In this document: in pieces, positions 51,957 to 59,972 of the stretch | Position numbering within the stretch: position 1 is the first letter of the stretch | Layout of the letters: each line of letters opens with the position of its first letter | Source of the DNA: JALZEG01 sp035942255 | GTDB taxonomy: Bacteria; Actinomycetota; CADDZG01; WHSQ01 | NCBI GenBank assembly: GCA_035942255.1 | Contig: DASZDG010000044.1 | Location: forward strand, 62,001 to 126,000 | Direction: 5' to 3' | DNA: 64,000 nucleotides | Position numbers and translations under genes: made by a program | The notes under the pieces: model-generated | Told to the model about the DNA's origin: nothing | The model's input: only the letters and a program-made list of their open reading frames with translations | The model's database searches: none

Positions 51957-52373
51957 TCAGCTCCTTGTGTCGGCCGCGCTCAGGGGGTTCGTCGTCTTTG
52001 TCTCTTCTGCGTGCTTGTAGGCGCCGGAAGCCTCCCACAGCACGAGGCCGAGGTGGCACCCGATGAGGGTGAAGCCGGTGACGGGGAAGTACACGAGGTC
52101 TGCGGCCTGGAGCCCCAGGGCGACCATCGTCAGGAGGAAGAGACCGAGCATGAACGTCGCGAGCCCGGCCGGGAGCAGCATCTGCGGCGTGCGCTCGGCG
52201 ACGCCGCCGAGGATCCGGGCCGACAGCCACAGGTTGCCCAGCGTCATCGCGACGCCGGCGGCGGCCGAGAGGCCCCACTTCGGGCCGTCGATCACCCACA
52301 GGAGCGCGACGAGGAACGGCGTCAGGACGAGCGCCCTGCGCGCCATCCGACCTACCATCTGCAGCTCGATCAC
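51957..52373 (-). CDS. AtpI-like membrane protein of the ATP synthase operon
   Basis: 138 residues from the GTG at 52373, 5 nt after AGGAGG. Four hydrophobic segments (ALVLTPFLVALLWVIDG, LSAAAGVAMTLGNLWLSARIL, LLPAGLATFMLGLFLLTMVAL, LVYFPVTGFTLIGCHLGLVLW) match the size and layout of AtpI, which helps c-ring assembly. The GTG overlaps the upstream stop by 4 nt and atpB starts 4 nt after its stop. Confidence 0.78.
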   Translation of the reverse strand: MIELQMVGRMARRALVLTPFLVALLWVIDGPKWGLSAAAGVAMTLGNLWLSARILGGVAERTPQMLLPAGLATFMLGLFLLTMVALGLQAADLVYFPVTGFTLIGCHLGLVLWEASGAYKHAEETKTTNPLSAADTRS

Positions 52374-52615
52374 GAACGCCTCCTGCGATCCATCGCGGCC
52401 CGGTTCTGTGAGCTGTAGTACACGTGAGCCACACCCCCGAACCAACCGATCACGCCGCCGGTGACCTGGCCCCACGGGTCGATGCCCAGCCACCGGTCCA
52501 CGAGCCACCCGAGGAACAGGAACAGGGCGACGGCGCCGGCGAACTCGAACGCCAGCGACATGCCCATCGCGGCGCCGGACTGCGCGCTGTAACGGCGGTC
52601 CGGCCGTTTGCTCAT
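52370..52615 (-). CDS. AtpZ-like F0F1-associated membrane protein
   Basis: 81 residues from the ATG at 52615. Two hydrophobic segments around FEFAGAVALFLFLGWLVDRWLG and GGVIGWFGGVAHVYY are those of the AtpZ/AtpI family (F0F1-ATPase_gene1), found at the head of atp operons and linked to Mg2+ uptake or assembly. Its start codon overlaps the stop of a 41-codon ORF (ATGA). Confidence 0.78.
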   Translation of the reverse strand: MSKRPDRRYSAQSGAAMGMSLAFEFAGAVALFLFLGWLVDRWLGIDPWGQVTGGVIGWFGGVAHVYYSSQNRAAMDRRRRS

Positions 52616-52737
52616 TCGGGTCCCGCCCCGTGCTGGACGACCCTCGCCGCGAGCCCTGCCCGGCTCGCCTCCCGCGGACCGTCCGTCGCGCAGCACGGAG
52701 GTGCCGCGAGAGCGTTCAGGCGTGGGAGGAACGGCAT
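52612..52737 (-). CDS. Short leader ORF at the head of the atp operon
   Basis: 41 codons from an ATG at 52737 placed 5 nt after GAGGAG; the TGA overlaps the atpZ-like start (ATGA). The product is Ala/Pro/Arg-rich with a Cys pair (APPCCATDG) and no membrane segment. The atpZ-like gene itself has no good ribosome site, so this ORF may exist to deliver ribosomes by coupling. It is downstream of the predicted promoter and Rex site. Coding is supported by these signals only. Confidence 0.45.
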   Translation of the reverse strand: MPFLPRLNALAAPPCCATDGPREASRAGLAARVVQHGAGPE

Positions 52738-52758
52738 CCTAACTCCTCGTCCGGGTGC

Positions 52759-52776
52759 TTGTGAAACTTTTCACAA
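52759..52776. promoter_or_regulatory. Rex operator upstream of the ATP synthase operon
   Basis: TTGTGAA-ACTT-TTCACAA matches the Rex consensus TTGTGAAN4TTCACAA in all 14 defined positions, and the symmetry extends to 10-bp arms (GCTTGTGAAA...). Rex is a repressor released by high NADH/NAD+. The site overlaps the start region of the atp promoter, so binding would block transcription. In Streptomyces Rex controls respiratory genes, including atp as I recall. No rex gene is in the window. Confidence 0.8.
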
Positions 52777-52803
52777 GCTATCCCAGATCGCTGATGGTTG
52801 CAA
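52775..52803 (-). promoter_or_regulatory. Promoter of the ATP synthase operon
   Basis: On the minus strand a -35 box TTGCAA (52803-52798), a 17-nt spacer and a -10 box TAGCTT (52780-52775) form a plausible vegetative promoter. The -10 box overlaps the first arm of the Rex site by two bases. It would give a leader of about 30 nt before the 41-codon ORF. Confidence 0.6.
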
Positions 52804-52807
52804 CCCG

Positions 52808-52825
52808 CCAAAACCGAGGTTTTGG
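52808..52825. promoter_or_regulatory. Inverted repeat next to the atp promoter
   Basis: Perfect CCAAAACC-GA-GGTTTTGG, just upstream of the atp -35 box and 88 nt before the divergent secreted-protein gene. A candidate activator or repressor site for either direction; no match to a known consensus. The rest of the intergenic region to 52912 shows only the GGAGGTGGGG ribosome site of the next gene. Confidence 0.4.
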
Positions 52826-52912
52826 GCGTCCGAAACCGACGGGGGCAGGGACGCGGCCGTTGGGTGACGAAGCCTGCGGCGGACCTGGCGGACCTATCGG
52901 AGGTGGGGAGCA

Positions 52913-53734
52913 GTGAGCAGGAAGTTGCGCGCCCTCGCGGGCATGGCGCTGATCGTTGTCGGGAGCTTCGTCGTAGGGCCGGTCGCTCCGGCGGCCGCGG
53001 CGACGTCGTGTCTGAACGTGCCGGCGGCGACGCCCGGCTTCACCGTCGGGATCGGCGGGACGCCGCAGCGGATCCCGTCGTTTTCGGGGATATCGGTCTG
53101 CGCGTCCACTCCCGACGGGTCACCCGTGGCACCGGTCGTGAGCAACGCGGTCGGAGGCGCTTGCGTCGCGTCCTGCACGACGGTCACCCTCCGGGTGTCT
53201 CCGGTGGACGCCGGACCGGTTTCCGTGACCTACGTGCAGGACGGCGTCACGACCCGTCACTCGGTCGACCCGGAAGCCGTGGGGGCGTCCGAGAGTGTGT
53301 GTCTCGTGAGCATTGGAACCCCGCAAGCGCCCGATCCCGGGTGCGCGCTTTCCCTGGGCAGCGACCGCGATCTCACGAACGAGGCGGCGGCGCTCGTTTC
53401 GCAGGTGACGACGCTCGTGAACCAGACGATCTCGCAGGTGACTACGCTCGTGAACCAGACGATCACTCAGGCCAAGCCGATCGTCGATGACGCGGTGGCG
53501 GACGCCACCGCCTTGTCGGACCAACTCGGGGCCCAGGCGTGGCAGAGCGCGTGCTGGGTCGTGTACTGGGGGAACGACCCCGTCTCGTTCTGCGATGACC
53601 CCGTGCAGTGGGTGCAGAACGATTGGGAGTACGTCTCGAACTATTACTACGAATACCTGACGGAGCCCGGGCTCGTCCCTCGTCTCGTCGAGGACGTGCA
53701 GTGCCGCCTCTCGGAGGCCTGCTGGGGGAGCTGA
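52913..53734 (+). CDS. Secreted cysteine-rich protein, paralogue of the gene at 63.4 kb
   Basis: 273 residues from a GTG after GGAGGTGGGG. Signal peptide to about residue 30 (LIVVGSFVVGPVAPAAAA). The N-terminal domain has PQRIPSFSGISVC, GGACVASCTTVTL, VSVTYVQDGV and SVCLVSIGTPQAPDPGCAL; a helical segment then carries a near-perfect repeat (SQVTTLVNQTI twice), and the C-terminal part is Tyr/Trp-rich with paired cysteines (QSACWVVYW, SFCDDPVQW, VQCRLSEACWGS). The gene at 63369 shares the N-terminal pattern and FCDD. Unknown family; disulfide-bonded surface or secreted protein. Confidence 0.72.
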   Translation: MSRKLRALAGMALIVVGSFVVGPVAPAAAATSCLNVPAATPGFTVGIGGTPQRIPSFSGISVCASTPDGSPVAPVVSNAVGGACVASCTTVTLRVSPVDAGPVSVTYVQDGVTTRHSVDPEAVGASESVCLVSIGTPQAPDPGCALSLGSDRDLTNEAAALVSQVTTLVNQTISQVTTLVNQTITQAKPIVDDAVADATALSDQLGAQAWQSACWVVYWGNDPVSFCDDPVQWVQNDWEYVSNYYYEYLTEPGLVPRLVEDVQCRLSEACWGS

Positions 53735-53735
53735 C

Positions 53736-54851
53736 TCAGCCCAGGCGGTCCTGGAAGGCCTTCGTGAGCACCGGGAAGAGCGTGTAGAGGACGATCGCCC
53801 CTACGGCGATCGGGAAGCCGAAGATCACGTCTCCCCTGTCGAGGTAGCGGAAGGCCAGCGCGGCCCCCGCGGCGAGCGCCGACCACAGGTACATGACCAG
53901 GACGGCCTGACGGTGGCCGTGGCCGAGGTCCATCAGGCGGTGGTGCAGGTGCTCCTTGTCGGCGTGGAACACGCTGCGCCTGCGCCTCGCCCGGCGCGCG
54001 ATCGCGAGCAGCGCGTCGAGGATCGGGAGCGCGATCACCATCAACGGCACGGCCAGCGGGAGGTACGCGAGGAACACCTCGGAGCTCGACGGCGTCACGT
54101 CGATCTGCGGCAGGTTCCCGACGCCCGCCACGGTCGTCGCGCCGAGGACGAGCCCGAGCAGCATGCTCCCCGAGTCGCCCATGAAGATCCTCGCCGGATG
54201 GAAGTTGTGGCGCAGGAAGCCCAGCGCGATGCCGACGATCACGATCGCGACGAGCGGCGCGGTCGGCACGGTCCCGTACAGCCCCTGCTGCCCGATCTGG
54301 AACGTGTAGACGAAGAACGACGCGGCGGCGATCGCGACGATGCCGGCCGCGAGCCCGTCGAGACCATCGACGAGGTTCACGGCGTTGATCATCGCGACCA
54401 GCCACAGCACGGTCACCAGCACGGACACGTCGTCCGAGAGGTTGTAGGCCTCGCCGCCGGGCAGCAGGACGTACTGCATCTTGACGCCGGAGAGGAAGAG
54501 GATGCCGGAGGCGAAGACCTGACCGGCGAGCTTCACGGGGGCCGGGAGGTCCCTGAGGTCGTCCACGACACCGAGCAGGAAGATGATCACGGCGCCGGCG
54601 AGGATCCCCCAGGCCTCGAGCGACGAGGTGAACACGCCCTCGAACTCGGGCATCCGGCTGGCGACCGCACCCGCGGCAACCAGTCCGGCGAACAACGCGA
54701 AGCCCCCGAGCGTCGGAGTGGGATGCGCGTGGACCTTGCGGTCGTTCGGCTGGTCGATCGCCCCGAACCGCACCGCGGCGATCCGCACCAACGGCGTCGT
54801 CGCGAACGCGACCGCGAACGCGACGAGCCCGACCAGCAGGTAGGGGGTCAT
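53736..54851 (-). CDS. Undecaprenyl-phosphate sugar-1-phosphate transferase (WecA/TagO type)
   Basis: 371 residues with about ten membrane helices. Family motifs: GVVDDLRDLPAPVKL, NAVNLVDGLDGLAAG, MGDSGSMLLG and the C-terminal HADKEHLHHRLMDLGHGH. It moves GlcNAc-1-phosphate (or a related sugar) to the C55 lipid carrier, the first step for teichoic-acid-like or arabinogalactan-type polymers. It sits upstream of the atp operon as in many Actinobacteria, here separated by one plus-strand gene. Confidence 0.93.
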   Translation of the reverse strand: MTPYLLVGLVAFAVAFATTPLVRIAAVRFGAIDQPNDRKVHAHPTPTLGGFALFAGLVAAGAVASRMPEFEGVFTSSLEAWGILAGAVIIFLLGVVDDLRDLPAPVKLAGQVFASGILFLSGVKMQYVLLPGGEAYNLSDDVSVLVTVLWLVAMINAVNLVDGLDGLAAGIVAIAAASFFVYTFQIGQQGLYGTVPTAPLVAIVIVGIALGFLRHNFHPARIFMGDSGSMLLGLVLGATTVAGVGNLPQIDVTPSSSEVFLAYLPLAVPLMVIALPILDALLAIARRARRRRSVFHADKEHLHHRLMDLGHGHRQAVLVMYLWSALAAGAALAFRYLDRGDVIFGFPIAVGAIVLYTLFPVLTKAFQDRLG

Positions 54852-54855
54852 GCCC

Positions 54856-56121
54856 TCAGGCTACGTCCGGATAGGGGCGGAAGCGGGCGGTGAGCTCGCG
54901 GACGCGGCCGGCGACATCGCGGGCGATGTCCTCCTCGTCGGACTTCAGCACCCGTGCGATCAGCCGGGCGACCTCGACGATCTCGTCCTCCTTCATCCCG
55001 GTCGTCGTCGCGGCGGGCGTCCCGACCCTGATGCCCGAGGCGACGAACGGCTTCTCGGGGTCGTACGGGATCGCGTTCTTGTTGACCGTGATCCCGACGG
55101 CGTCGAGACGCGTCTCCGCGTCGCGGCCCGTGATCCCGATCGGCCGGAGGTCGACGAGCATCAGGTGGTTGTCGGTCCCGCCGGAGACGATGCGAAGTCC
55201 CTCCTCGGTAAGCGTGGCCGCCATCGCTTGCGCGTTCCGCACGGTCTGGTGGGCGTACTCCCGGAACTCCTCGGTCGCCGCCTCGGCAAACGCAACGGCC
55301 TTCGCCGCGATCGAGTGCATCAAGGGGCCCCCTTGCCATCCGGGGAACACCGACTTGTCGATGGCCGAGCCGAGGTCGGACTTGCACATGATCATCGCCC
55401 CGCGCGGCCCCCGCAGCGTCTTGTGGGTCGTGCACGTGACGATGTCGGCGTGCGGGACGGGGTTCGGGTGCGCTCCGCCGGCGACCAGGCCGATGAAGTG
55501 CGCGGCATCGACGAGGAACATCGCTCCGACCTCGTCGGCGATCGAGCGGAACGCTTCGAAGTCCCAGACCCGCGAGTACGCGGAGGCCCCCGCGACGATC
55601 ATCTTGGGCTTCTCCTTCACCGCGATCGCGCGCACCTTGTCGTAGTCGATCAGCTCGGTGTCCTCCTCGACGCCGTAGGAGACGGCGCGGAACAGCTTGC
55701 CGGAGAAGCTCACGGGGAAGCCGTGCGTGAGGTGGCCGCCGTGCGCCAGCGACATCCCGAGCAGCGTGTCCCCCGGCTCCATGAACGCGAAGTACCCGGC
55801 CACGTTCGCCTGCGCACCCGCGTGGGGCTGCACGTTCACGTGCTCGGCGCCGAACAGCGTCTTCGCCCGCTCGATCGCCAGGTTCTCGACGACGTCGACG
55901 TGCTCGCAGCCCCCGTAGTAGCGGCGGCCCGGATAGCCCTCGGCGTACTTGTTCGTCAACGGCGTCCCCAGCGCGGCGAGCACCGCGGTCGACGAGAAGT
56001 TCTCCGACGCGATCAGCTCGATCTTCGTGTTCTCGCGATGGACCTCCGCGAGGATCGCGTCCGCCGCCTCGGGGTCGACCTTCTCGACCGCGGCCCAGTC
56101 CGCCCAGCCCGGGTTGCTCAC
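54856..56121 (-). CDS. glyA: Serine hydroxymethyltransferase
   Basis: 421 residues from the GTG at 56121. ENTKIELIASENF, NKYAEGYPGRRYYGG, the PLP lysine in TTHKTLRGPRGAMI, and GIRVGTPAATTTGM are diagnostic. It converts serine and tetrahydrofolate to glycine and methylene-tetrahydrofolate. The GTG overlaps the rpiB TGA by 4 nt. Confidence 0.97.
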   Translation of the reverse strand: MSNPGWADWAAVEKVDPEAADAILAEVHRENTKIELIASENFSSTAVLAALGTPLTNKYAEGYPGRRYYGGCEHVDVVENLAIERAKTLFGAEHVNVQPHAGAQANVAGYFAFMEPGDTLLGMSLAHGGHLTHGFPVSFSGKLFRAVSYGVEEDTELIDYDKVRAIAVKEKPKMIVAGASAYSRVWDFEAFRSIADEVGAMFLVDAAHFIGLVAGGAHPNPVPHADIVTCTTHKTLRGPRGAMIMCKSDLGSAIDKSVFPGWQGGPLMHSIAAKAVAFAEAATEEFREYAHQTVRNAQAMAATLTEEGLRIVSGGTDNHLMLVDLRPIGITGRDAETRLDAVGITVNKNAIPYDPEKPFVASGIRVGTPAATTTGMKEDEIVEVARLIARVLKSDEEDIARDVAGRVRELTARFRPYPDVA

Positions 56122-56570
56122 GCGCCACACTCCTCTTGCTCGATGGCCGCGATCTGCTCGACGCGCGGCACGTGTCGTCCGCCCTCGAAGGGCGTCGTCA
56201 GGAACAGGTCGAGAATCCGGAACGCCATCTCGGTCGCGACGATGCGGGCGCCGAGGGCGAGGACGTTCGCGTCGTTGTGCTCGCGCGCGAGGCGGGCGGT
56301 GTACTCGTCGAGGCAGAGGGCGGCCCGAACGCCGTGCACCTTGTTCGCGGAGATCGCCTCGCCCTGGCCGCTGCCGCCCATGACGACGCCCCGGTCGGCC
56401 CGGCCCGACGCTACGGCGCGCCCCACGGCGGCGCAGAAGCGCGGATAGTCGGCCGGTTCCTCGGAGTCGGTGCCGAGGTCGGCCACCTCGTGGCCGAGCT
56501 CCTTCAGCCGGTGTGCGACGGCCGACTTCAGGGCGTAGCCCGCGTGGTCGGCTCCCAGCGCGATCTTCAC
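56118..56570 (-). CDS. rpiB: Ribose-5-phosphate isomerase B
   Basis: 150 residues. LGADHAGYALK, VVMGGSGQGEAISANKVHGVRAALC and REHNDANVLALGARI match RpiB. The catalytic loop reads GGSGQGE, the type in which Glu replaces the catalytic Cys of Escherichia coli RpiB, as in Mycobacterium. It interconverts ribose 5- and ribulose 5-phosphate. Probably cotranscribed with glyA. Confidence 0.94.
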   Translation of the reverse strand: MKIALGADHAGYALKSAVAHRLKELGHEVADLGTDSEEPADYPRFCAAVGRAVASGRADRGVVMGGSGQGEAISANKVHGVRAALCLDEYTARLAREHNDANVLALGARIVATEMAFRILDLFLTTPFEGGRHVPRVEQIAAIEQEECGA

Positions 56571-56594
56571 CTCCGCATCCTAGAAGACCGCCCG

Positions 56595-57119
56595 CTAGGA
56601 GCCGGGTTTTCGCGGACACAGGACGTCGGCCAGCACCTTCACGCCCTCCTCTATCTCGGCCGCGGCACGCGCGTAGGCGCGAGGCGGGAGCCCCATCGGG
56701 TCGTCGACGTCGAGGCTCCGGCGGGACGCGGGGCGGGTCGCGGCGAGCAATCCTTCGAGGCCCCCGCCGGGCGTCAGCTCGAGCTCGGCCAGCTCCTTCA
56801 TCAGGCGGACCCTGGGAAGCGCCTCGGGCACCTCCTGCGCGATCTCCCTGACGTGGACGCTCGTCATCGCGATGACGAGGTCGGCCTCCGCGATCTCGGC
56901 CGCGTCCAGCGCACGCGAGCGATGCGCCGCGAGGTCGATCCCGCGGCCCCCGAGGGTCGTCACCGCGTCGCGAGTCGCCGGCTGCTGCGCGAGGCCCCAC
57001 GTCCCGCAGCTCGAGACCTCCACGTCCGTGCAACCGCGCGCCGACAGCTCGTGCCGCAGCATCGCCTCACCCATCGGAGACCGGCAGATGTTGCCGGTGC
57101 ACACGAACACGATCTTCAT
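56595..57119 (-). CDS. Low-molecular-weight protein tyrosine phosphatase
   Basis: 174 residues. The phosphate loop CTGNICRS (CX5R, Cys7 and Arg13) opens the protein and the general acid Asp sits in DVDDPMG. All catalytic residues are present. In Actinobacteria such enzymes may also act as arsenate reductases, but the context (rpiB, glyA, tsaC, prmC) suggests a housekeeping phosphatase. Its start is 33 nt from the divergent M32 peptidase gene. Confidence 0.93.
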   Translation of the reverse strand: MKIVFVCTGNICRSPMGEAMLRHELSARGCTDVEVSSCGTWGLAQQPATRDAVTTLGGRGIDLAAHRSRALDAAEIAEADLVIAMTSVHVREIAQEVPEALPRVRLMKELAELELTPGGGLEGLLAATRPASRRSLDVDDPMGLPPRAYARAAAEIEEGVKVLADVLCPRKPGS

Positions 57120-57152
57120 AGGCCGAGAGATTGACAGGATACGGTTGAGGCC

Positions 57153-58649
57153 GTGAGCAACCGCTGGGAATCGCTGCTGCCGCGCCTCCACGAGATCGCC
57201 GATCTCGCCGCCGCGCTGCGGCTCCTCCACTGGGACCAGGCCGTGATGATGCCGCCGGGCGGCGGGCCGTCGCGCGCCCGCGCGATCGCCACGCTCGAGG
57301 GCATGCTCCACGAGCGCATGACGGCCCCCGAGATGGGCGACGCGCTCGGCGAGCTCACGGGAGACGAGTCGCTCGACGACGAGACCCGTGCACATGTCCG
57401 CGTGCTCAGCCGCGACTACGAGAAGGCGACGAAGGTCCCGCCCGACCTCGTGAAGGAGCTCGCCGAGCTCGAGGGCCTCGCGTACCAGGCGTGGACGAAG
57501 GCCCGGCCGGCGTCGGACTTCTCGATCCTCCTGCCCCATCTCGAGCGGATGGTGCAGCTGAAGAAGGAGCAGGCCGACGCGCTCGGGTGGGAGGGCGAGC
57601 GCTACGACGCCTTGCTCGACACCTACGAGCCGGACATGAAGACCGCCGAGGTAGAGGTGATGTTCGCCGAGCTGACGAACGGGCTGCGCCCGCTCGTCGA
57701 AGAGGTCCTCGGCTCCGCGCCGGAGACGCCGGAGTTCCTCACGCGGACGTACGACCCCGCGAAGCAGGAGGCGTTCTCGCAGTGGCTGGTCGAGAGGCTC
57801 GGCTTCGACACGCACGGCGGGCGTCTCGACACGTCGCCGCACCCGTTCACGGCACAGATCGCGCCCGGCGACGTCCGGCAGACGACGAAGGCCGACCCGC
57901 GCGACCTGATGATGTCGATCTTCGCGACGATCCACGAGACCGGCCACGCGCTGTACGAGCAGGGCATACCGGAGAGGCTCGCCGGCCTGCCCGCGGGACA
58001 CGCGCCCTCGCTCGGGCTGCACGAGTCGCAGTCGCGCATGTGGGAGAACCAGGTCGGCCGCAGCCGCGCGTTCACCGAGTTCATGCTCCCCCACCTGAAG
58101 GAGCACTTCCCCGAGGAGCTCGGGATGATCACGCCGGAGGACTTCTACACCGGCGCGAACCACCCGCGGCGGACGCTCATCCGCGTCACGGCGGACGAGC
58201 TCACGTACAACCTGCACGTCGCCTTGCGGTTCGAGATCGAGATCGCGCTGTTCCGCGACGAGCTCGCGGTCGCCGACCTGCCGGACGCCTGGGACGCCGG
58301 GATGGAGAAGCACCTGGGGATCCGGCCCGACGGCCACGCCGACGGCGTCCTGCAGGACATGCACTGGTCGATCGGCGCCCTCGGGTACTTCCCGACGTAC
58401 ACGCTCGGCAACCTGTACGCCGCGGCGCTCTACGCGCGGGCGCGGGCGGACCTGCCGGACCTCGACGCCGACCTCCGCCGGGGCGACGGGTCGCGGCTGT
58501 TGCAGTGGATGCGCGACAAGATCCATTCACAGGCCTACCTGAAGCCGGCGAAGGAGCTGGGCGAGGACGTCCTGGGCGAGCCGCTCAGCGCGCGGCCGTT
58601 CCTCGACTACGTCGGCGACAAGTTCAGGAACCTCTACGCGCGGTCCTGA
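57153..58649 (+). CDS. M32 family metallocarboxypeptidase
   Basis: 498 residues from a GTG. Zinc site HETGHALYEQG (HExxH at residues 261-265) with a downstream Glu ligand in LHESQSRMWENQ and the family phrases LLHWDQAVMMP and GANHPRRTLIRVTADELTYNLH. It removes C-terminal residues from peptides in the cytoplasm. It is a plus-strand insertion in an otherwise minus-strand block; its 3' end overlaps tsaC by 26 nt. Confidence 0.95.
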   Translation: MSNRWESLLPRLHEIADLAAALRLLHWDQAVMMPPGGGPSRARAIATLEGMLHERMTAPEMGDALGELTGDESLDDETRAHVRVLSRDYEKATKVPPDLVKELAELEGLAYQAWTKARPASDFSILLPHLERMVQLKKEQADALGWEGERYDALLDTYEPDMKTAEVEVMFAELTNGLRPLVEEVLGSAPETPEFLTRTYDPAKQEAFSQWLVERLGFDTHGGRLDTSPHPFTAQIAPGDVRQTTKADPRDLMMSIFATIHETGHALYEQGIPERLAGLPAGHAPSLGLHESQSRMWENQVGRSRAFTEFMLPHLKEHFPEELGMITPEDFYTGANHPRRTLIRVTADELTYNLHVALRFEIEIALFRDELAVADLPDAWDAGMEKHLGIRPDGHADGVLQDMHWSIGALGYFPTYTLGNLYAAALYARARADLPDLDADLRRGDGSRLLQWMRDKIHSQAYLKPAKELGEDVLGEPLSARPFLDYVGDKFRNLYARS

Positions 58650-59208
58650 CCCAACCGAGCACCTCTGCCGCTGCCAGCGCACCTTCCCGCAACACCTTCG
58701 GCTCGCCCGCGAGGCTCACGATCGTCGAGGGGAGCCCGTCGCAGGCGCCTCCGTCCAGGCACGGCACCCCGGGCCACAGCGTCCGCGCCGCGTCGCACGT
58801 GGAGGCCGGAGGCTCGCCTGAGAGGTTCGCGCTCGTGACCGCGAGGGGGCCGGTGCGCCGGAGCACCTCCAGAGTCAGCGGGTGCTTCGGGACCCTGACG
58901 GCGACCGTGCCCGCGTCGGTGCCGCCGAGGTCGGCGGTGAATCCCGTAGCTCTGGGAACGACGAGCGTGAGGGGGCCGGGCCACGCCCGCTCCGCGAGGT
59001 GCAGCGCGACGTCGCCGAGCTCGGCGATCTGAGCCAGCTGCACCACGTCGGCCCCCAGCACGGGCAACGCCTTCTCGATCGGCCGCCTCTTGAGCTCGAA
59101 GACGATGCGCGCCTGCTCGGGGAGCGCGCCGACGCCGTAGACGGTGTCGGTGGGGAGGATCGCGGGCTCGCCTCGACGGAGCGCGGCCGCTACGTCTGAG
59201 ACGTCCAC
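58624..59208 (-). CDS. tsaC: L-threonylcarbamoyladenylate synthase
   Basis: 194 residues from a GTG at 59208. GEPAILPTDTVYGVGAL, KRRPIEKALPVL, AWPGPLTLVVPR and LAVTSANLSGEP are the Sua5/YrdC signatures. It makes threonylcarbamoyl-AMP for t6A37 of ANN-decoding tRNAs. The length is that of the YrdC/TsaC form without the Sua5 C-terminal domain. Overlaps prmC by 19 nt. Confidence 0.94.
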   Translation of the reverse strand: MDVSDVAAALRRGEPAILPTDTVYGVGALPEQARIVFELKRRPIEKALPVLGADVVQLAQIAELGDVALHLAERAWPGPLTLVVPRATGFTADLGGTDAGTVAVRVPKHPLTLEVLRRTGPLAVTSANLSGEPPASTCDAARTLWPGVPCLDGGACDGLPSTIVSLAGEPKVLREGALAAAEVLGWVRTARRGS

Positions 59209-59972
59209 CGGCCCTCGGCGATCCTGTCCCTGCCGTTGAGGTCCGGGCCGATCGCGACGTCAGCGTACCCGCGGTCGGAGAGCAGGCGGCGGACCGCGGC
59301 CCCCTGCGTCTCGCCGATCTCGAGGAATACCCAGCCGCCGGGGCGCAACCACTCGGGGGCCGCCGCGACGATCCTCTCGATGACCGACGTCGCACGGCCC
59401 GGCGCGAACAGGGCTCCACTCGGCTCATGCTCCACGACGTCGTGCGGCAACAGGTCCCGTTCGTTCTCGTCGACGTAGGGCGGGTTCGATACGACGACGT
59501 CGACCGCCCCGCGCAGCTCCGCCGGGAACGGCTCGAAGAGGTCGCCGGAGAAGAGCTCCACACGGAGCCCCAGCGAGTCTCGGTTGCGCGCCGCCCACTG
59601 CACCGCGGTCGCCGACAGCTCCGACGCGACGACGCGTGCGTCCGGCCGTTCGTCCGCCACCGACAGCGCGATCGCGCCCGACCCCGTGCACAGGTCGGCG
59701 AGGACGCCGCCGCGCGGCAGCAACTCCATCGCCCTCTCCGCGACCAGCTCCGTCTCCGGTCGCGGGATGAAGACGCCCGGACCTACGGCGAGCTCCAGCC
59801 TCCGGAACGCCGCCGTCCCGAGCACGTACTGGAGCGGCTCCCCCGCGAGGCGCCTGCGGACGAGGTCGGCGACGTCCCGCTCCCCCGCCGCCTGCCGGAT
59901 CCACCTTGCCTCCGCGTCCGGCGACTCGATGCCGCCGGCGGCGAGCTCGTCGCGGATGTCGCGCGAGGTCAG
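59190..59972 (-). CDS. prmC: Release-factor glutamine methyltransferase, likely CTG start
   Basis: 260 residues. N-terminal helical part (RDIRDELAAGGIESPDAEARW), then GVFIPRPETELV, the SAM motif LADLCTGSGAIALSV and the catalytic NPPY (SNPPYVDEN). It methylates the GGQ glutamine of release factors; prfA is immediately upstream. No ATG, GTG or TTG occurs in frame near the expected N-terminus. A CTG at 59972 overlaps the prfA TGA as CTGA, in the place where this genome puts ATGA and GTGA, and begins the protein at the expected residue (LTSRDIRDE). Confidence 0.93.
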   Translation of the reverse strand: MTSRDIRDELAAGGIESPDAEARWIRQAAGERDVADLVRRRLAGEPLQYVLGTAAFRRLELAVGPGVFIPRPETELVAERAMELLPRGGVLADLCTGSGAIALSVADERPDARVVASELSATAVQWAARNRDSLGLRVELFSGDLFEPFPAELRGAVDVVVSNPPYVDENERDLLPHDVVEHEPSGALFAPGRATSVIERIVAAAPEWLRPGGWVFLEIGETQGAAVRRLLSDRGYADVAIGPDLNGRDRIAEGRWTSQT

